A DNA stretch of 64,000 bases from Nageia nagi (GCA_050084985.1 JBITNC010000001.1:113770001-113834000); one strand, 5' to 3'; counted from the stretch's first letter, positions 1 through 12,839 are shown. A program made the numbers and translations. Notes: a model not told the origin generated them from the sequence alone.

Positions 1-1625
1 CCAACTCATTATTTGTGTTGTAAGCCTCTAGTGCCTTCTAATCTATAGGAGGTACAAGGTTCTTATTCACCATTTACCAAAGTTTCTTTGCCTGCAACTC
101 AGCTCTCATTTGAGATTCCCAAATCCTAGATTTGAAACCATCAAGAATGTGTTTGGGTAAAAAAGATTCTCTCATTTGGTACACAAAAATGTGAAAAATA
201 ATAAGCATATGGTTAACAACATTATATGTTAAGTTTTAACTAAGTAAAAAATACATGTTAATTTTAACACAAAAGATATACATGCTTTGATTCACAAGTG
301 TAAATGTTTTTCAACTCATATAATCCATGTACCCAAATACATTTCTCATCTCAAGAATTGTAGATGTAGAGTGACATTATTGAGGGTTGTTTTCTTATCT
401 AAATTAAGCCTTCACCTAGATTCCCACACAAAAAGAGCCCAAGTACTACCAATCTTCAACTAGTTCATCTTGGTCAATTTTGTACTCTCACAAGGAGAAG
501 TGCCTACTATTTTCCAAAGTTATGATATTTATTGGATCAGCCAAATTATTAATCTTGATTAGGTTTCAAATTATCCTCCTAGTTTATCAAGATAATCTTT
601 GAATTGATGTGTGGACATGTGGTATCACTACACACATGTTTATCCACCTATTGGAGTTATGTCTAAACTAATAGAGGACTTAGGGGTAATTGAAAAGTAT
701 AGACTTTTCACCATTTGAATCACCAAATTTAAATGCTCCAGTGTACCTATCCTCACCTCATGGCTCCCCAAACAAGTCCTGTTGTAGAATGTACATGTGG
801 ATGTATTCATTTTAGGGGGTTTCTCATATCAAACTTTGCATTTTGATTGCATAAGCAAATAAATCAAAATGTAAAATATGAAGTAAAAAAGCATAAGTAA
901 AAAATATCATCCATTCAAGATTTGAAACTTAAATGTCCAATGGGTTTTGTTTACCAACCCTTAAATGACATCTTTACATCATTCCTTATTTTATAAGTTC
1001 ATTCCATTTTTACATAAGTGTGTGTGTGTGTGTGTGTATAACTTAATAATTTAAGAAGCATGCATTATAACTTCCAAATTTAAGTAAGCAACATGCATTA
1101 AACTTTAAGTAAAAAATTCATACAAATTTCCTCCTTTTTACTTAAAAATATTTTAAGTAAGATGCTTTCCAATCAAAAAATACTAAAAAATTGAACTAAT
1201 ATAATAAGTACTAAAAAATTGCATTTTTACCAAAGTAAAAAAAAAAATTACAATTTGATTAAGGGCATAAAAAAATGCTCCTTAGCATGCTTAATTTAAA
1301 AATTTAGCTTTGTAAAATAATTTTAAAAAATATTTTGCCAAATAAATTTAAGGATTAAAACAAATTACTTTCCCCCTTTATTTTTTTTAATTTCACTAAA
1401 AACTTTTAGTACCCTTTCTCCAAGTAGACAAGAAAAAAAACACCATTTATTGATCCATAATTCCTATGAGAAATTAAATGTAAAAAAGGTGGCCCATACT
1501 CCAATCAAAAAAATTCATTTAATGCCTATTGAGTGAGAATTTAATGCCTATTGAGAGTGATCACTGCAAACAAAAAAATACACAATTAGATTTGACCCAA
1601 AAAACTTAAAAATTTTCCAAAAAAT
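1..1625. other. AT-rich stretch without recognisable gene
   Basis: I see no coding frame of useful length and no recognisable domain on either strand. The stretch is dominated by A and T runs and contains one TG microsatellite, listed separately. It probably consists of decayed repeats. Confidence 0.5.
1019..1037. repeat. (TG)n microsatellite
   Basis: About nine to ten uninterrupted TG units in AT-rich sequence. Confidence 0.9.
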
Positions 1626-1629
1626 AAAT

Positions 1630-2345
1630 GGGTCACATGGAGCTATAGGAAAAGGACCAGACAAGAGAGCAAGGGATGAAATAGAGAACCCTTTTCCATG
1701 CTGATAGAGATACTAAGGGGCCTAGGAGGCTGGCTTGGACAGAGAGGTTAGAGGATGCACTTTGCAAGGACCAATATCCCCTTTTTTTAGTTCAAATGGA
1801 GGATTTTGAGGGCATAAAAAAGAGGCAATTGATCAGCAAACAAAATATTGCACGTACTAGCAGAGCAAAGGAAAGGAAGAGAGGCAAAAAATCTCCTTAA
1901 AAAATAGCTTGCTAAGAGGTCGTCATTGAAAGAGAACGGAGTTTTGGTGTGAAGGAGTCTCCCCTATTTAAAATAGATATGAGTTCCTTATGATGGGCAA
2001 AAGAAAAATGCATTTTTACAGCTCGCAAGACATGCAGGGTTAGAGGGGGATACAAGGACTTGGTTGCATAGTCTAAGAAGAGATCTCAGGAGAGAGAGGA
2101 TCGAGGACTACGTGGTGCAAATTTTTTTTTGGCTAAGAATCAATTGCAATGAAGGCTGCAAAATATGGCCACAAGATCTACAACTCAAGGCTATGCATGA
2201 TCGACCATGAGGGCCACAAGGAGGAGGGCATGGTAGCATCTACGTAGTATGCGATTCATCAACAAAATGGCAACCATGCCCAGTAGGACTTCAATGTAGG
2301 AAATGCTTCAATCCACACCATCGAATATGTTATTTGCCAACCAAA
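1630..2345. other. Unidentified higher-complexity block
   Basis: This block is clearly less AT-rich than its flanks and rich in purines on the plus strand. A short frame opens with an ATG at 2151 and runs about 33 codons to a TAG, after a T run and a GGCTAAG stretch. I do not recognise the peptide. It could be a transcribed leader, the edge of an LTR, or a decayed gene fragment. Sequence falls back to low-complexity AT immediately after 2345. Confidence 0.3.
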
Positions 2346-2765
2346 ATAATACAGTTTCATAAAATTAAAAAATGCCTCCCTCTCATATTTAAAAATATGT
2401 ATATGTATTTTTTTGAAAAGGAAATGTAACCCCTCTTCTTATTTAATATAACATATTTTAAAAATATTATATTAAAAGAAAACTTCTATATATAAAAAAA
2501 GCAATGGGTTTAGAGTTTTTTTAATACTATATAACATTGTAAAATTCAATATTTTCTTTTTTCTATTAGAAAAAATACTTCTTAAAAAAGAGTATTATTT
2601 GAAGAAAAATGCAATTTTTGTATATTATCTTTTTCCTTTTTTTAAATTAGTAATATGTTAAAAATTGCAACTAAAAAAAAGGTTAGTATAAAAATTACAT
2701 CACTTTAAGCATAATTTTAAAAAATGAACTAACATATATCATAAAATATGTTAGTATCACTTATG
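2346..2765. other. Low-complexity AT-rich sequence
   Basis: Runs of A and T with no readable frame on either strand. Nothing recognisable. Confidence 0.5.
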
Positions 2766-3399
2766 AAATAATAAAAAAAATATCAAGAATGAAGGATTTT
2801 ATACCTTCTCTTGAGTTTACCTCAACAAGACCTTAAGATAAACCTCCAAGATGAAGATGAGCTTCTACCCAAAGATGTGAAGAGGAGCCTCCAAGGTGTT
2901 CTGATACTAAATGAAAGAATTGAAATATAATATGAAAAACTCTAAACTCCCAAGATCACATGAAAGCTCACAATTCACATCTAACAAACTCACAAAGCAA
3001 TCTCATAACACAACACAAGATGTAAATGGTTTCTCCAACTAGGAGTACATCCACTAACTAGATCTTTACTTCAATCACAAATACAACTCTCTTACAATCC
3101 TCCTATGCTCTATCCTATAGCATAATTTTACTCCACAATTGGTGTGTAATCACAAAGAGGGAGCCTTCTATTTATAAGCCAAAATCCCTCTTTGGATCAC
3201 CCTTTTATCTAATGTACAAAAGCATGACATGCACATTCTTTTACCCAAGGGGCATACTCATGACATGGAGTGCAAGACAAGTTACATTATCATATCCACT
3301 TAAATATTTAAGGTATCAAATGATTCCCTTAAGTATTAGTGAACTTACATAGAAGATTATTACAAAACCTTTACAATAATGCATTATACATTCCAACAA
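2766..3399 (-). repeat. Possible LTR, minus strand
   Basis: Read on the minus strand, the block opens at 3399 with TGTTGGAATG, a form typical of LTR starts. A TATAAATA-like box lies near 3170, and the outside edge is purine-rich. The decayed gag at 3449-4660 lies just upstream in the same orientation. I could not find its partner LTR, and the low edge near 2766 is uncertain, so this is an inference from one edge and a promoter-like box. Confidence 0.35.
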
Positions 3400-3448
3400 T
3401 TCTTTGTCTCAATGAAGCCTCATCCTTTCGAAAGTTGTTCGAGTTAGT

Positions 3449-4660
3449 TTATCTTATAGATCTTGTCTCAACTTGAAAGTTAGTATCATGAGATCCAAAA
3501 TTCATGCAAACTATATTAGGAGCTTCTTCAATGTTCATGATTTGTTTGGCCTTCGAATCCAAATACTTAGCTTCTCTAGCAAGCTTACAATGATGAATGT
3601 AGATCATGTAGCTTTTCATAATATGAGGATCATTGCAGACTAAGCACCAATAGTCAGGTTTTGCATTTTGGTCTATCATGTTTGTAGCTACAAAAGAGTT
3701 TCTCTAAGAAGCTACTAAATCTTTTGCTATGTCAAGTATTCTTCTCTGATTATTACGCACATATCTTTTATTATTAGGATCATATCTCCTTTTCAAACTA
3801 GCTTTGTCCCTTAACAAGAGCTTGTTTTGCATGTCTCTCACTATAGCCTTTAACTCTTGTATTTTAGATGTTTCAATAGAAAGGGTAGTGGTATATATTG
3901 CTCTCAATGGAATGGGTGTTAATATAGGTGGGGGAAATACCAAGGATTTTTACTAAGAGAGTATCTTTGGAAATAAAGGCATGATAATTCTTGTGGGTAA
4001 CTTTTCCCATAGCTATCAAATCATATTCAAATTCAATAGCCACTCTATATAACTCAGGAAAGGTTTTCACCTTCTAATTCTTAATATGATGGGCCAACTT
4101 AGGGGAGAAAGCCTTGAAATAATAGAAATAAGCCTAGGAATCTTGTGGTCTTAAAGAGATAGGAACTCTAGCCCATGACTTTTTGAATCTAACATTGAAA
4201 TCAATGACATATTCTTGATTATTTCTCTTGATAAAGGTAAAATGAGTGAGCAAAGAGATGAAATCTACAACTTCATCAAATTTATCTATGAATACTCAAG
4301 TCAAATCAAACTAAATTTTTACAAAAGTATCTAGAAGGGATTTGTACCAATCAACTACCTTGCCTTTGAAGGACATAACAAGCAACTACACTAGGATATC
4401 TTTTGTAGTAACATCATGGTTCCTTATGTGATGTAGGATATCCTTATAGTGCTCAAAATCAGTAATGGTATTATCCATTCTATCAAAACTAGGATTTATC
4501 TTGACCATTGCTTAAGTTATTGTAGCAATAGTGGCCATATTAAAGGGACATCCACCATTGAAGGGTGAAAACTTCGGATGAGCTACTTGAGAAGCCATGA
4601 TAATTCTATGAGGATGATTAACTAGAGGAGGAAGTAGTGGAGTTATAGGTACTACATGTA
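3449..4660 (-). pseudogene. Decayed retrotransposon gag
   Basis: Minus-strand reading from about 4600 gives gag-like text: a start MASQVAHPKFSPFNGG, then segments resembling the retrotransposon gag core, such as VVDWYKSLLDTFV, KFDEVVDF and EYVIDFNVRFKKSWAR. It ends in a cysteine- and histidine-bearing tail (WCLVCNDPH) that may be a degenerate zinc knuckle. Several in-frame stops interrupt it. The family's gag normally coats the element RNA and forms cytoplasmic particles. No protease or reverse transcriptase follows before the possible LTR at 2766-3399, so it may be a gag-only element or a deletion derivative. Confidence 0.6.
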
Positions 4661-6920
4661 GAAACTCATCAACTTAAAATATAGTAGGTAATGGTTGCTT
4701 CCTTGGTCTCCTTCTAGAACCTAGTTCTAGAAGTATAGGATGTTGTCCTAACTCTCTTACTCCTCTCCTTGTTATCATAAAAATGATGAGGAAATAAAAA
4801 GCAAATAGTTAAGCTAGTCTAAGAACATAATACTCATAGTTAGTATAAAATGATTCTTATAATCATAAAAGGGTGATTTTTTGGGATCTTTGATAGAAAA
4901 GTCACCAATAATATGTGTTAAGACCTTATAAATTACAAATTAGTGGGTCAACATCCTATTGGACATTATAAAATGAAGTTTACTATTGATTGATCTTATG
5001 TAATAGTAAATTACACTTGTTTAACCAAAATAAATCCTAAATACAAGATACAAACTTATTATAAATTGATCTTTGATATGAAGGCCGACTCGTTATCCAT
5101 TAAGGTTTTGAGTTTAGGGTTATAAAAGGTAAGAGTTATAAATGGATAAGGTAAAAGAGGTTGAACTAGCATCAACGAGGGCATAAAAAATCTCTTGATC
5201 CTTTGGTACTAGATAATATTCAAATTTCATAGCCATAGGTAGTCTTAGTTGGATTCATTAGTAAAATGACTATAGTACCTAATAGTCATAGTTTGATCCA
5301 TGCATGAATTCCTTCCTAGGAGGCGAACAACTATTAACAACAACCCTAAAGTGATAAATATTTCAAAAACAACTTGAGAGGGCAAACAATAGGAGCTCAT
5401 CATCCTAAAATACACACAATAATTTTTAGAGGTAAATATTTAATAAGTATCTAATCTTTTATTTAGTAGAGGGGTCTAGGATTTATAAAAATTTACAAGA
5501 GCTTGGATTGCATCCCTACCTACTAAAACATGAGCTATAATGCTCATTGATTACAAAATAAGATCTTTTGGATCTTTATGTAGATATTTACATCATCTAG
5601 AATCAAATCTTGACAAAATTAAATTGATCTAGGGTTACAATATGAAATATTTCCCTAATCTTTTTGATCCTGAGGTAGTAGTCTCATATGGAAGCTTTTT
5701 ATTTTGATCTTCTCTATTTTTAGTATGCTAGATGATATCATATTAGATAGGGGTTTGCTTGTGATCAAATCATGTATCTGCAACTAGAAGATGTATGGAT
5801 CCAATTCCCCTTTGAGTTATTACAATATTATCAAAAGGTGTTTGACCCTTTTTCTTGATTAAAATCTCCTTAGAAATGAAGTTTCAAAAGTTATTACCTC
5901 AATTCTAACCCAACAATTTGATTTTATACATCAAGTCTCACTTAGTTGGTTAATTGATAACCCTATCTCCTTCTAGTTCAATACCAATCATGTCAAAAAA
6001 GATGTTTGATGGTTATAGAGCCTCAACAGATTTGATTTTTAATCTTGAAATCAATTCACATTCTTCCTAAGGATATTTGCATTGAATTTGGGCTCTAGAG
6101 TTCATTCTATAGTGTTTTTTTCGAGAATCTGCATTACAAAATGATGATATGACATCACCAATTTCCAAATTATGGAGAGAGTCTTCTAGGATATGTGGAA
6201 GCTTTCTATAGTTTCTCTTTGTATTGGATTTGAGATAATCTAGAGAGCAAAGTCTCCAAATATTGCTAGTAGTTTTAGAGTGCAAAGAGATATGTGGTAA
6301 CATAGGATAGGTGAGATATGTTTGCCTTTTGAAAAAGTTCATACTAGGGAGAGATCTTTTAGTTGAATCTGGGGTGCAAATCTAACAGCATGATACAAGC
6401 CTCCTCCATGATGTGTATTTCTTTATTTGCTTTGTATTTTTAAAATGCGAAGAAACATAGTGATGTTAATGATCACCAAAGTGCAAATTCACTAGATTTT
6501 GGACTCAAAAGGGTGCTTTGAACTACTTTCTATAATGGAAAGGATGTTGATATACTCATTACCATCTAGGATGTAGATTTCACTTTTCTTGCAAGTGACC
6601 TTAGACTCTTTTCTTCATTCTAGTATCCAAAGGAGCACATATGATGTCACTAATTTCAGGATGTAAAATTGCCCTTAGAAAGCTTGTAGATAAATAAAAA
6701 CTAAGGAACTTATATCCGAATAAGTAAATAAGCATGTAGATATGACTATTTAAATGTATAATAATTAAAATATCCAAGTATACTTATGTATTATGAATTG
6801 ATCATAAAATTGAACAAAATTTGATACTTGAATAAGTAAATGAAATCAAAACATAATAATAGGTATACATAAAATTTAAGCCTAGAAAAAGCATAGTATT
6901 ATCATTTTATATTACAAAAA
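4661..6920. other. AT-rich region with unassigned short frames
   Basis: No domain is recognised here. The longest frame, 6067-6342 on the minus strand (91 residues), matches nothing I know and may be chance. The region lies between two minus-strand gag remnants and is probably decayed retrotransposon sequence. Confidence 0.4.
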
Positions 6921-6924
6921 AAAT

Positions 6925-8330
6925 GTACAAAATTACATCTATAGTTACTAAATCTATAAATTTTACAACAAGAATATTTGCATCTACTCCATTGTTTTTT
7001 AATGCATCAAACAAAGCATTCCTATGTTCTATAGATAATTGCAAAAGATCAAAAAAACTTATCTTGGCATGTGTTACATTTAATTATTCTAGGAGTTGTT
7101 CTCCACCTAAATTACATGGAACCTTGGTTCTTTCCATCATTTTCATTGGATATTCCCTCTATGCCTCCCCCTCCTATTGGTAGCATACCATTCATCATCG
7201 AAAATGATGTTGGCTATTAGAGGTTTGGCTCCTTTAGAATTGAATGCATGTGTTTCATAGTAAAATTTTCCATCATCAATCAATTTCCTCAGTGCCTTCC
7301 TTAGATCATGCAAGCATTTGTTAGGTTAACTTTGAATTTGTGATATTCACAAAATTATCCTTCATTGTACTAACTAAGTTTTCCATCATTGGGACTTAGT
7401 TCTTATTTTGGATTAGGTGCTATCAATCCCTTTTGCAAGCAATCTCGAAACATAACTACAGGAGCTAGAGGCAACCTTATATTTTTATTAAAAAAAATTG
7501 GCTTGATTCTTTTTTTGGTATTTAGTTTGAGACTCCTTAATAGCATAAACCTCTTTATCTTCTTTTTTTTGATATCCTCCTCTTTTTGTCTCCCTAGAGG
7601 AACTAGCATACTTCAATTTATCCATATCAACCAAACATTTTTTCTTTTGTGTTATCTTATGCACAATCTTGATGAATGAAAGTGTCATATAATCTAAAGC
7701 TATGAATTTTAAATTAGGATGGATGTTGTGAACAAACATAAATGTGACATGTGATTCAGAAAATGTCTCTTGTATCATACTCCATATCTTTTGAAATATT
7801 TGTGTAAATTTATTAAATCTTTCATTTTATCCTTGTATAGTACTCATTAAATATGAAAGTATAACTTGTATAGAAGCATAATATTTGAAAAACATGTAAA
7901 ATTTGAAATGAGTTGTGCATAATAATTGATATATTTAGCAGGCAAAGAAGAGTACCAAGTTAGGGCATCATCCCTAAATATAGTTGGGAAGTATTTTTCC
8001 ATAAATTTATCATCCACCCCAAATTTTAACTCGAATTTCATCTCGAAAGGCTTGATGTGAACCATGGGATCCCATTCACCTTGATATGAATTGAACATAT
8101 GTTCTACTTGGAGATTTGGTGCTCTAGCATTATGAATTTTATCACATAATGTACTTGAATCGCTAGATCTGGTAGGATGAATTCTAATTGGTCTATTATT
8201 TACACCATTATTGGAGCCCTCTCATCTATCATCAGCTTCATAAAGCATATTATTTAAATTAGCTTTGGTTGCATCATCAAATATATTGACCATGAAAAGA
8301 AACTCAAATAGTTCCATTTATAAAACACAT
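6925..8330 (-). pseudogene. Decayed Tat-type gag and gag-protease junction
   Basis: Minus-strand text runs in gag order from the LTR at 8428-9156. First comes a gag core (residues such as KFGVDDKFMEKYFPTIF and DALTWYSSLP, about 8090-7900). A charged lysine-rich linker follows (about 7700-7490), then a CEYH...C motif near 7340 like the Tat gag zinc motif. Last is the segment ISFFDLLQLSIEHRNALF (about 7090-7010). The same segment type occurs at 30240-30340 in the Tat element of this window, just before its protease. Frameshifts and stops break the frame many times. The sequence loses similarity near 6920, so protease, reverse transcriptase and integrase are missing on this side. Confidence 0.7.
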
Positions 8331-8427
8331 GAAAATACAATATTAGTCTTATCCAAAAACCCTAGGGTTTTTGGTGTAAATAGTGAAGGATAAAGTGATG
8401 TGTCAAATAAAGGTTCGGTTCACCAAT

Positions 8428-9156
8428 TGTTATAGATAAAATAATAATTAATTAATGTTATTTAAGATATTCAATTTAATCAAATAATGATGAAATAATA
8501 GTAATAATATGAACATGAAAGATGAAAATGATCCTAATTGACCTTGATCTATCAAACTTGGGTACTTAACAAAAAATACAAACTTGTACTTTACCTGTCA
8601 TGATGAATGAAGATGATATTCAATATCTCAAAGATGATGAATGATGAGTTTACTTAATTAATTAAGTCACCAAACCATCCTAAACCTAGCTTACATGTTT
8701 ATCATTCCAAATTACCTTTCCCTTTCGCTTGATATCAATGATGTCCCTTTGAATCTCATAATATTGTGTGCAATAGTTTTGAAAGATAGTAGGAATGCAT
8801 ATATTAGTTAATAATAAAATCTAGATATGATAGGTAACATTGAGAAACATTGATCAAGAATGATACAAGTATATTACCACCTATCAAAGATTCCATATCA
8901 TGTCATGATTGCTCATGCATAACCCTCCTACCTTTATAAATCATAGTTCTAGTGCCAAGGCTCTTCCTTGGGCTTATGGTGCACATGGGCCAAGACTCCT
9001 TCTTGGGCTTATCTCTGTACTAACCTATTATCATAAAAAATAAAGGTAGATAAGTGTGCACAATGATGAGTGATAGATTTATTAAATAAATGAATTATTA
9101 CAAATACCTAAAAGGGGTATTTTAATTAAATTAAAATTACTTTGTAGGTGGTAACA
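8428..9156 (-). repeat. LTR of Tat-type element, minus strand (5' LTR)
   Basis: This is the inverted counterpart of the LTR at 11194-11925. It begins on the minus strand at 9156 with TGTTACCACC, contains the same ATTTTAATTTAATTAAAAT core, and ends at 8428 in CTATAACA. Directly inside it (8427 downward) the minus strand reads TTGGTGAACC. The same primer-site-like string sits inside the LTRs at 28879 and 52523. The gag remnant follows in the same orientation. Length 729 bp. Confidence 0.8.
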
Positions 9157-9174
9157 ACTATATAAAAGGTCTTT

Positions 9175-10260
9175 TGTAGTGCTTTTATTAGATATTTAAT
9201 GAGACATGAAGTAGAAATGGCTCTTCACCAAGCCCATGATGGGGAATGTGGATATTTTAGTGCTAAATTGGTTTATAAAAGATTACTTAGACTAGGTTAC
9301 TATTTTCCTACTATACTTGAAGATTGTGAATTACATGTCAAGAAATATGAACAATATCAAAAGAATGCTAAATTTAAACCTACACCATCTAATGGATTGC
9401 ACTCTATTTTTTCTCCTTGACCTTTTTCTCTTTGGACACTTGATTTTATTGGAAATATTAACCCTATTTCTAGAGATGGCCATAAGTTTATCATCATAGC
9501 TGCAAAGTATTTTACAAAGTGGATGGAGGCTATCCCTATGAAGTTAGCTAAGGGAGGTAAGATTGTTGAATTTCTAATTGAATATATCATTTCTAGATAT
9601 GGTGTGCTTTCTAAATTATTTATGGATAATGGTCCAAGATTTAAAGGTAATGAATTTAAACAGTTTTGTAACAAATATCATATTGAAAGAATTTTTTCTA
9701 CCCCTTATTATCCTCAAAGTAATGGTCAAGCAAAAGCCTCTAATAAAGTCATAAAAAATATCTTATCCAAAAGTGTTGAAAAACATGGTAAAGATTGCAT
9801 GAGCAATTACCTTATGCTTTGTGGGCTTATAGAACAAGCAAAATAATTGTTGTTGGGGAAATGCTTATTTTTGTAATGTATAATGATGAAGTCGTTGTTC
9901 CCTTAGAACTAGAGATCCCATCATTACGTGTGTCTTTATATGGTTTTATTTTCAATGTATATCAAAGGAAAGTAAGATTAGCACAACTAGATGCCCTAGA
10001 TGAGAAAAGAGTAAATGCTTTGGAACACATAAGGGTATACCACTCTAGAATCAAATGAGCATGTAGAAAGATTAAGCCTAAAGAATTCAAGGTGCATATA
10101 CAAAAGCACTAGAAAATGGAAAGAAGGGTAAATTTGAACCTAAATGGATTGGTCCTTATATTATCATTGCAAATTATGGAAAAGGGGCATATAAATTATC
10201 CACTATTGAAGGTAAATAAGTACAAAATCCAATAAATGTTATGCATCTCAAATGAATTTA
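9175..10260 (+). pseudogene. Decayed gypsy integrase (Tat type)
   Basis: In order: an H2C2-like zinc region (HQAHDGECG, with the usual downstream Cys pair replaced by Tyr in HVKKYEQYQK); the catalytic core with LDFIGNINP (first Asp), YGVLSKLFMDNG (second Asp) and YYPQSNGQAKASNK; then the C-terminal GKFEPKWIGPYIIIANYG. The residue usually Glu after the GQ motif is Lys. A stop near 9418 and frameshifts near 9830 and 10060 disrupt it. The family's enzyme joins element DNA to the host chromosome. It shares orientation with the 3' LTR at 11194-11925 and is cut off upstream by the opposed LTR ending at 9156. Confidence 0.85.
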
Positions 10261-10584
10261 TATTTGATCTTTTTCACATTATACATGTTTTTGTTTCTTG
10301 TAACTAAATTTGCAAAAAAAATAAAGTACAATCCCAACAAAGTTGCTATGTTATGAGCGACATCACTGCGTTAGTAAAATGAAATTCAGTTATTTTTATA
10401 AAATATGCTTCTCCATAATGGTAAGTAATGAAAAGGTAAATAATTACTTACTTTTTTGTACATGCTTAGCATATGATGCTAATCATGCAATGTTTATCAT
10501 GCTTATCATGTGATGTTTATTATACCTTTTTTTCATATCATAAAATATTTAATATATCATATGCTTACAATATATTTTTCATAT

Positions 10585-10690
10585 CACTCTTATCATTGGT
10601 CTCTCTGTATGAGAGGGACACTCTTATCATTGGTCTATCTATAAGGGAGGGGCACTCTTATCATTGGATTCTCTATAAGGGAGGGACATT
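10585..10690 (+). repeat. Three-copy tandem repeat, about 37 bp
   Basis: The unit CACTCTTATCATTGGT followed by a purine-rich GGGAGGGA-like tail occurs three times with few changes. It lies in the 3' non-coding part of the plus-strand Tat-type remnant. Confidence 0.8.
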
Positions 10691-10699
10691 CTTGTAAAA

Positions 10700-11193
10700 A
10701 TACATGGCAACATGGTGGCTTGTGAGGGTTGTGGTAAACACTTCATCACACTCCAAGTCTATCACACAAATTGGTAATCCCTCATCATTAAGTTGAGGTA
10801 TCAAATTCTGCTTAATCAAAGGCAATATCTTATCATACTCTTGGTGGGTAAGCCACCAAGGGACATGTTTGGTATCTTGTTCTTTAATTATTTACACATC
10901 ATTTGATTTTTTAATGTTTATATTTGAGATATCTTGCATGAAAATGTTTCTTATTTAAGATGATTATAGGTTTCTTTGTATTTGCCTTAAGTTGTTCCTA
11001 TTATGAGCAATCCATCATGTCGCAACCAAGCTAAAAAGGGGGCATAACATTGGTGAAAATTAGGGCATATAAAGTTATCATCATGAAGTAATTTTTCAAG
11101 GAGTATTTTCTTACTAATCTTGTTATACTTTGAATTTATGTTTAGATATTATTTTATCCCAAAAGTATTAAATCATATTCAAAGTGGGGCATT
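10700..11193 (+). other. 3' non-coding region and polypurine tract of Tat-type remnant
   Basis: No coding frame. The stretch ends in AAAGTGGGGCATT immediately before the LTR that starts at 11194, which fits the polypurine tract that primes plus-strand DNA synthesis. Confidence 0.55.
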
Positions 11194-11925
11194 TGTTAAC
11201 ACCTAAAAAAGAATTTTAATTTAATTAAAATACCCCTTTTAGGTATTTGTAATAATTCATTTATTTAAATAATTTATTACTCTTATCATTATGCACACTC
11301 ATATACATTTGTGTCTTATGATAACAGGTAAGTTTGGAGTTAATCCCAAGAAGGATTCTTGGCCCACATGCATTGTAAACCCAAGAAGGAGCCTTGGCAC
11401 TAGACTTACTATCTATAAAGGTGGAAGGGTTGTGCATGATAAATCATGACATGATCTGGGATCCTTGATAGGTGGTAATATACTTGTATTATTATTGATA
11501 GATGTTTATCAGTGTTACCTATCATATATAGATTTTGTTATATAATGAACTCTGCATTCCTGTAATCTTTTGAAATTATTTTGTGCAATATTTTAACCTT
11601 TAAAGGGACATTAACAATATTGAGTGAAAGGAAAAGGTAATTTGGAACAATAACCAGATGACGTTGTTGGCATCATTGCTGGGTTGAGTATGGTTTGGTG
11701 GCTCTTTTAATCAATAAAGCTCATCATTCATCACCTTTGAGTTGAATATCATCTTATTTATTTGCAAGAGGTAAAGTATAGGTTTTTATCTTTTCTTAAT
11801 CCAAATTTGATAGGTAAATGTCAATTAGGATCATTTTCATCTTTCATGTTACTACTATTTCATCATTATTTAGTTAAATTGAATATATTAAATAATCTTA
11901 ATTAATTATTATTTTGGCTATCACA
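11194..11925 (+). repeat. 3' LTR of Tat-type element, plus strand
   Basis: It starts TGTTAACACC after a polypurine tract, ends CTATCACA, and is 732 bp long. It is the reverse complement of the LTR family member at 8428-9156. It lies directly against a minus-strand PPR pseudogene at 11926, so the element inserted into or next to that gene. Confidence 0.8.
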
Positions 11926-12250
11926 TTTGGTTCCAAAGTGTAGCTTCATCATATGAAAGAGTTTAAGAGCATCCTTGCTATAGCTATGAATTGCATATCC
12001 TCCAATCATTGTATTCCATGAAACTATATCTGCATCGTGCATATTATAAAATAATTTATAGGCATTACATATTCTTCCATATTTTACATCCATGCATATC
12101 AAGGCATTCACAACCATAATATTTGATGAGAAATAATTTTCAACTACTCTTCTATAGAGTTTTATACCTTCTTCTAGAGCTACCATGGTGGCACATGCTT
12201 GAAGAATACTTGTAAAGGTTACAAATTTTAGATTTATACCAAACACTTAG
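11926..12250 (-). pseudogene. PPR gene fragment (PLS class)
   Basis: Minus-strand reading shows consecutive PLS-type pentatricopeptide motifs: VTFTSILQACATMVALEEG, then NIMVVNALICMDVKYGRI, then AYKLFYNMHDADIVSWNTMI, then GGYAIHSYSKDALKLFHMM. Such proteins bind organellar RNA and are usually several hundred residues long. Only about 100 codons are open here. The frame runs straight into the LTR edge at 11925, so the downstream part has been cut off or displaced by that insertion. Confidence 0.85.
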
Positions 12251-12269
12251 ATCTTCTTGAAAGTTGATC

Positions 12270-12720
12270 CTTTAATTTCTAAAAATCCATTTTATGCATA
12301 TCTTACAATCATTGCAATCTATGAGACAATATACTTCGTTGAGGCATTTTGGCAAAGAAGTTTTAAGATTACTCAAATCAAGAAAGCCTAAATAATAAAA
12401 GAAAGGTAAAAAATGATGCATATATAATGATTCATTCCATGAATAAGAGTGGCTCATATTATTAAAGTATTTACAACCTTTATCCATTAGATCTGCATGA
12501 CTGCATGCAAGGAGAACACATACAAAGGTTATGCTATTAGGGTTAGTTTTCAAAGTATTTCATCAAATCAAATATTTTAATGGTATCCTTGCTAGCCATA
12601 AATTGCATATCCTCCAATTATTATAGTTTGTGAAACTATATCTACATCATGTGCATCCTCTGGTCATTACATTCCATGAAATTGGGTACAAAGACTATTA
12701 AATAAAAAATTATTAAGATC
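12270..12720 (-). pseudogene. PPR fragment with E-like terminal block, copy 1
   Basis: Minus-strand text NPNSITFVCVLLACSHADLM then DKGCKYFNNMSHSY matches the last L/S repeats of PLS-class proteins. The following residues resemble a decayed E motif (HHFLPFFYYLGFLDLSNLK in place of the usual HYxCMVDLLGRAG form). Upstream (12560-12640) is another IGGYAI-type repeat. The block is similar to 12840-13330 at the DNA level. Confidence 0.75.
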
Positions 12721-12839
12721 ACTCATGGTTATAAAATATAAAATAATATTATGTATTTATTATCTAACATTTTGGTGCAAGTGGTTATAAAATATTCTTG
12801 GTAAATATTGTAGAAAAATAGGAAACAACTCAAGAAAAA

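Noticed and set aside
11902-12246. Reading the whole 114-codon frame as one protein
   Set aside because: The last residues come from the LTR that ends at 11925; only the part above 11926 is PPR.
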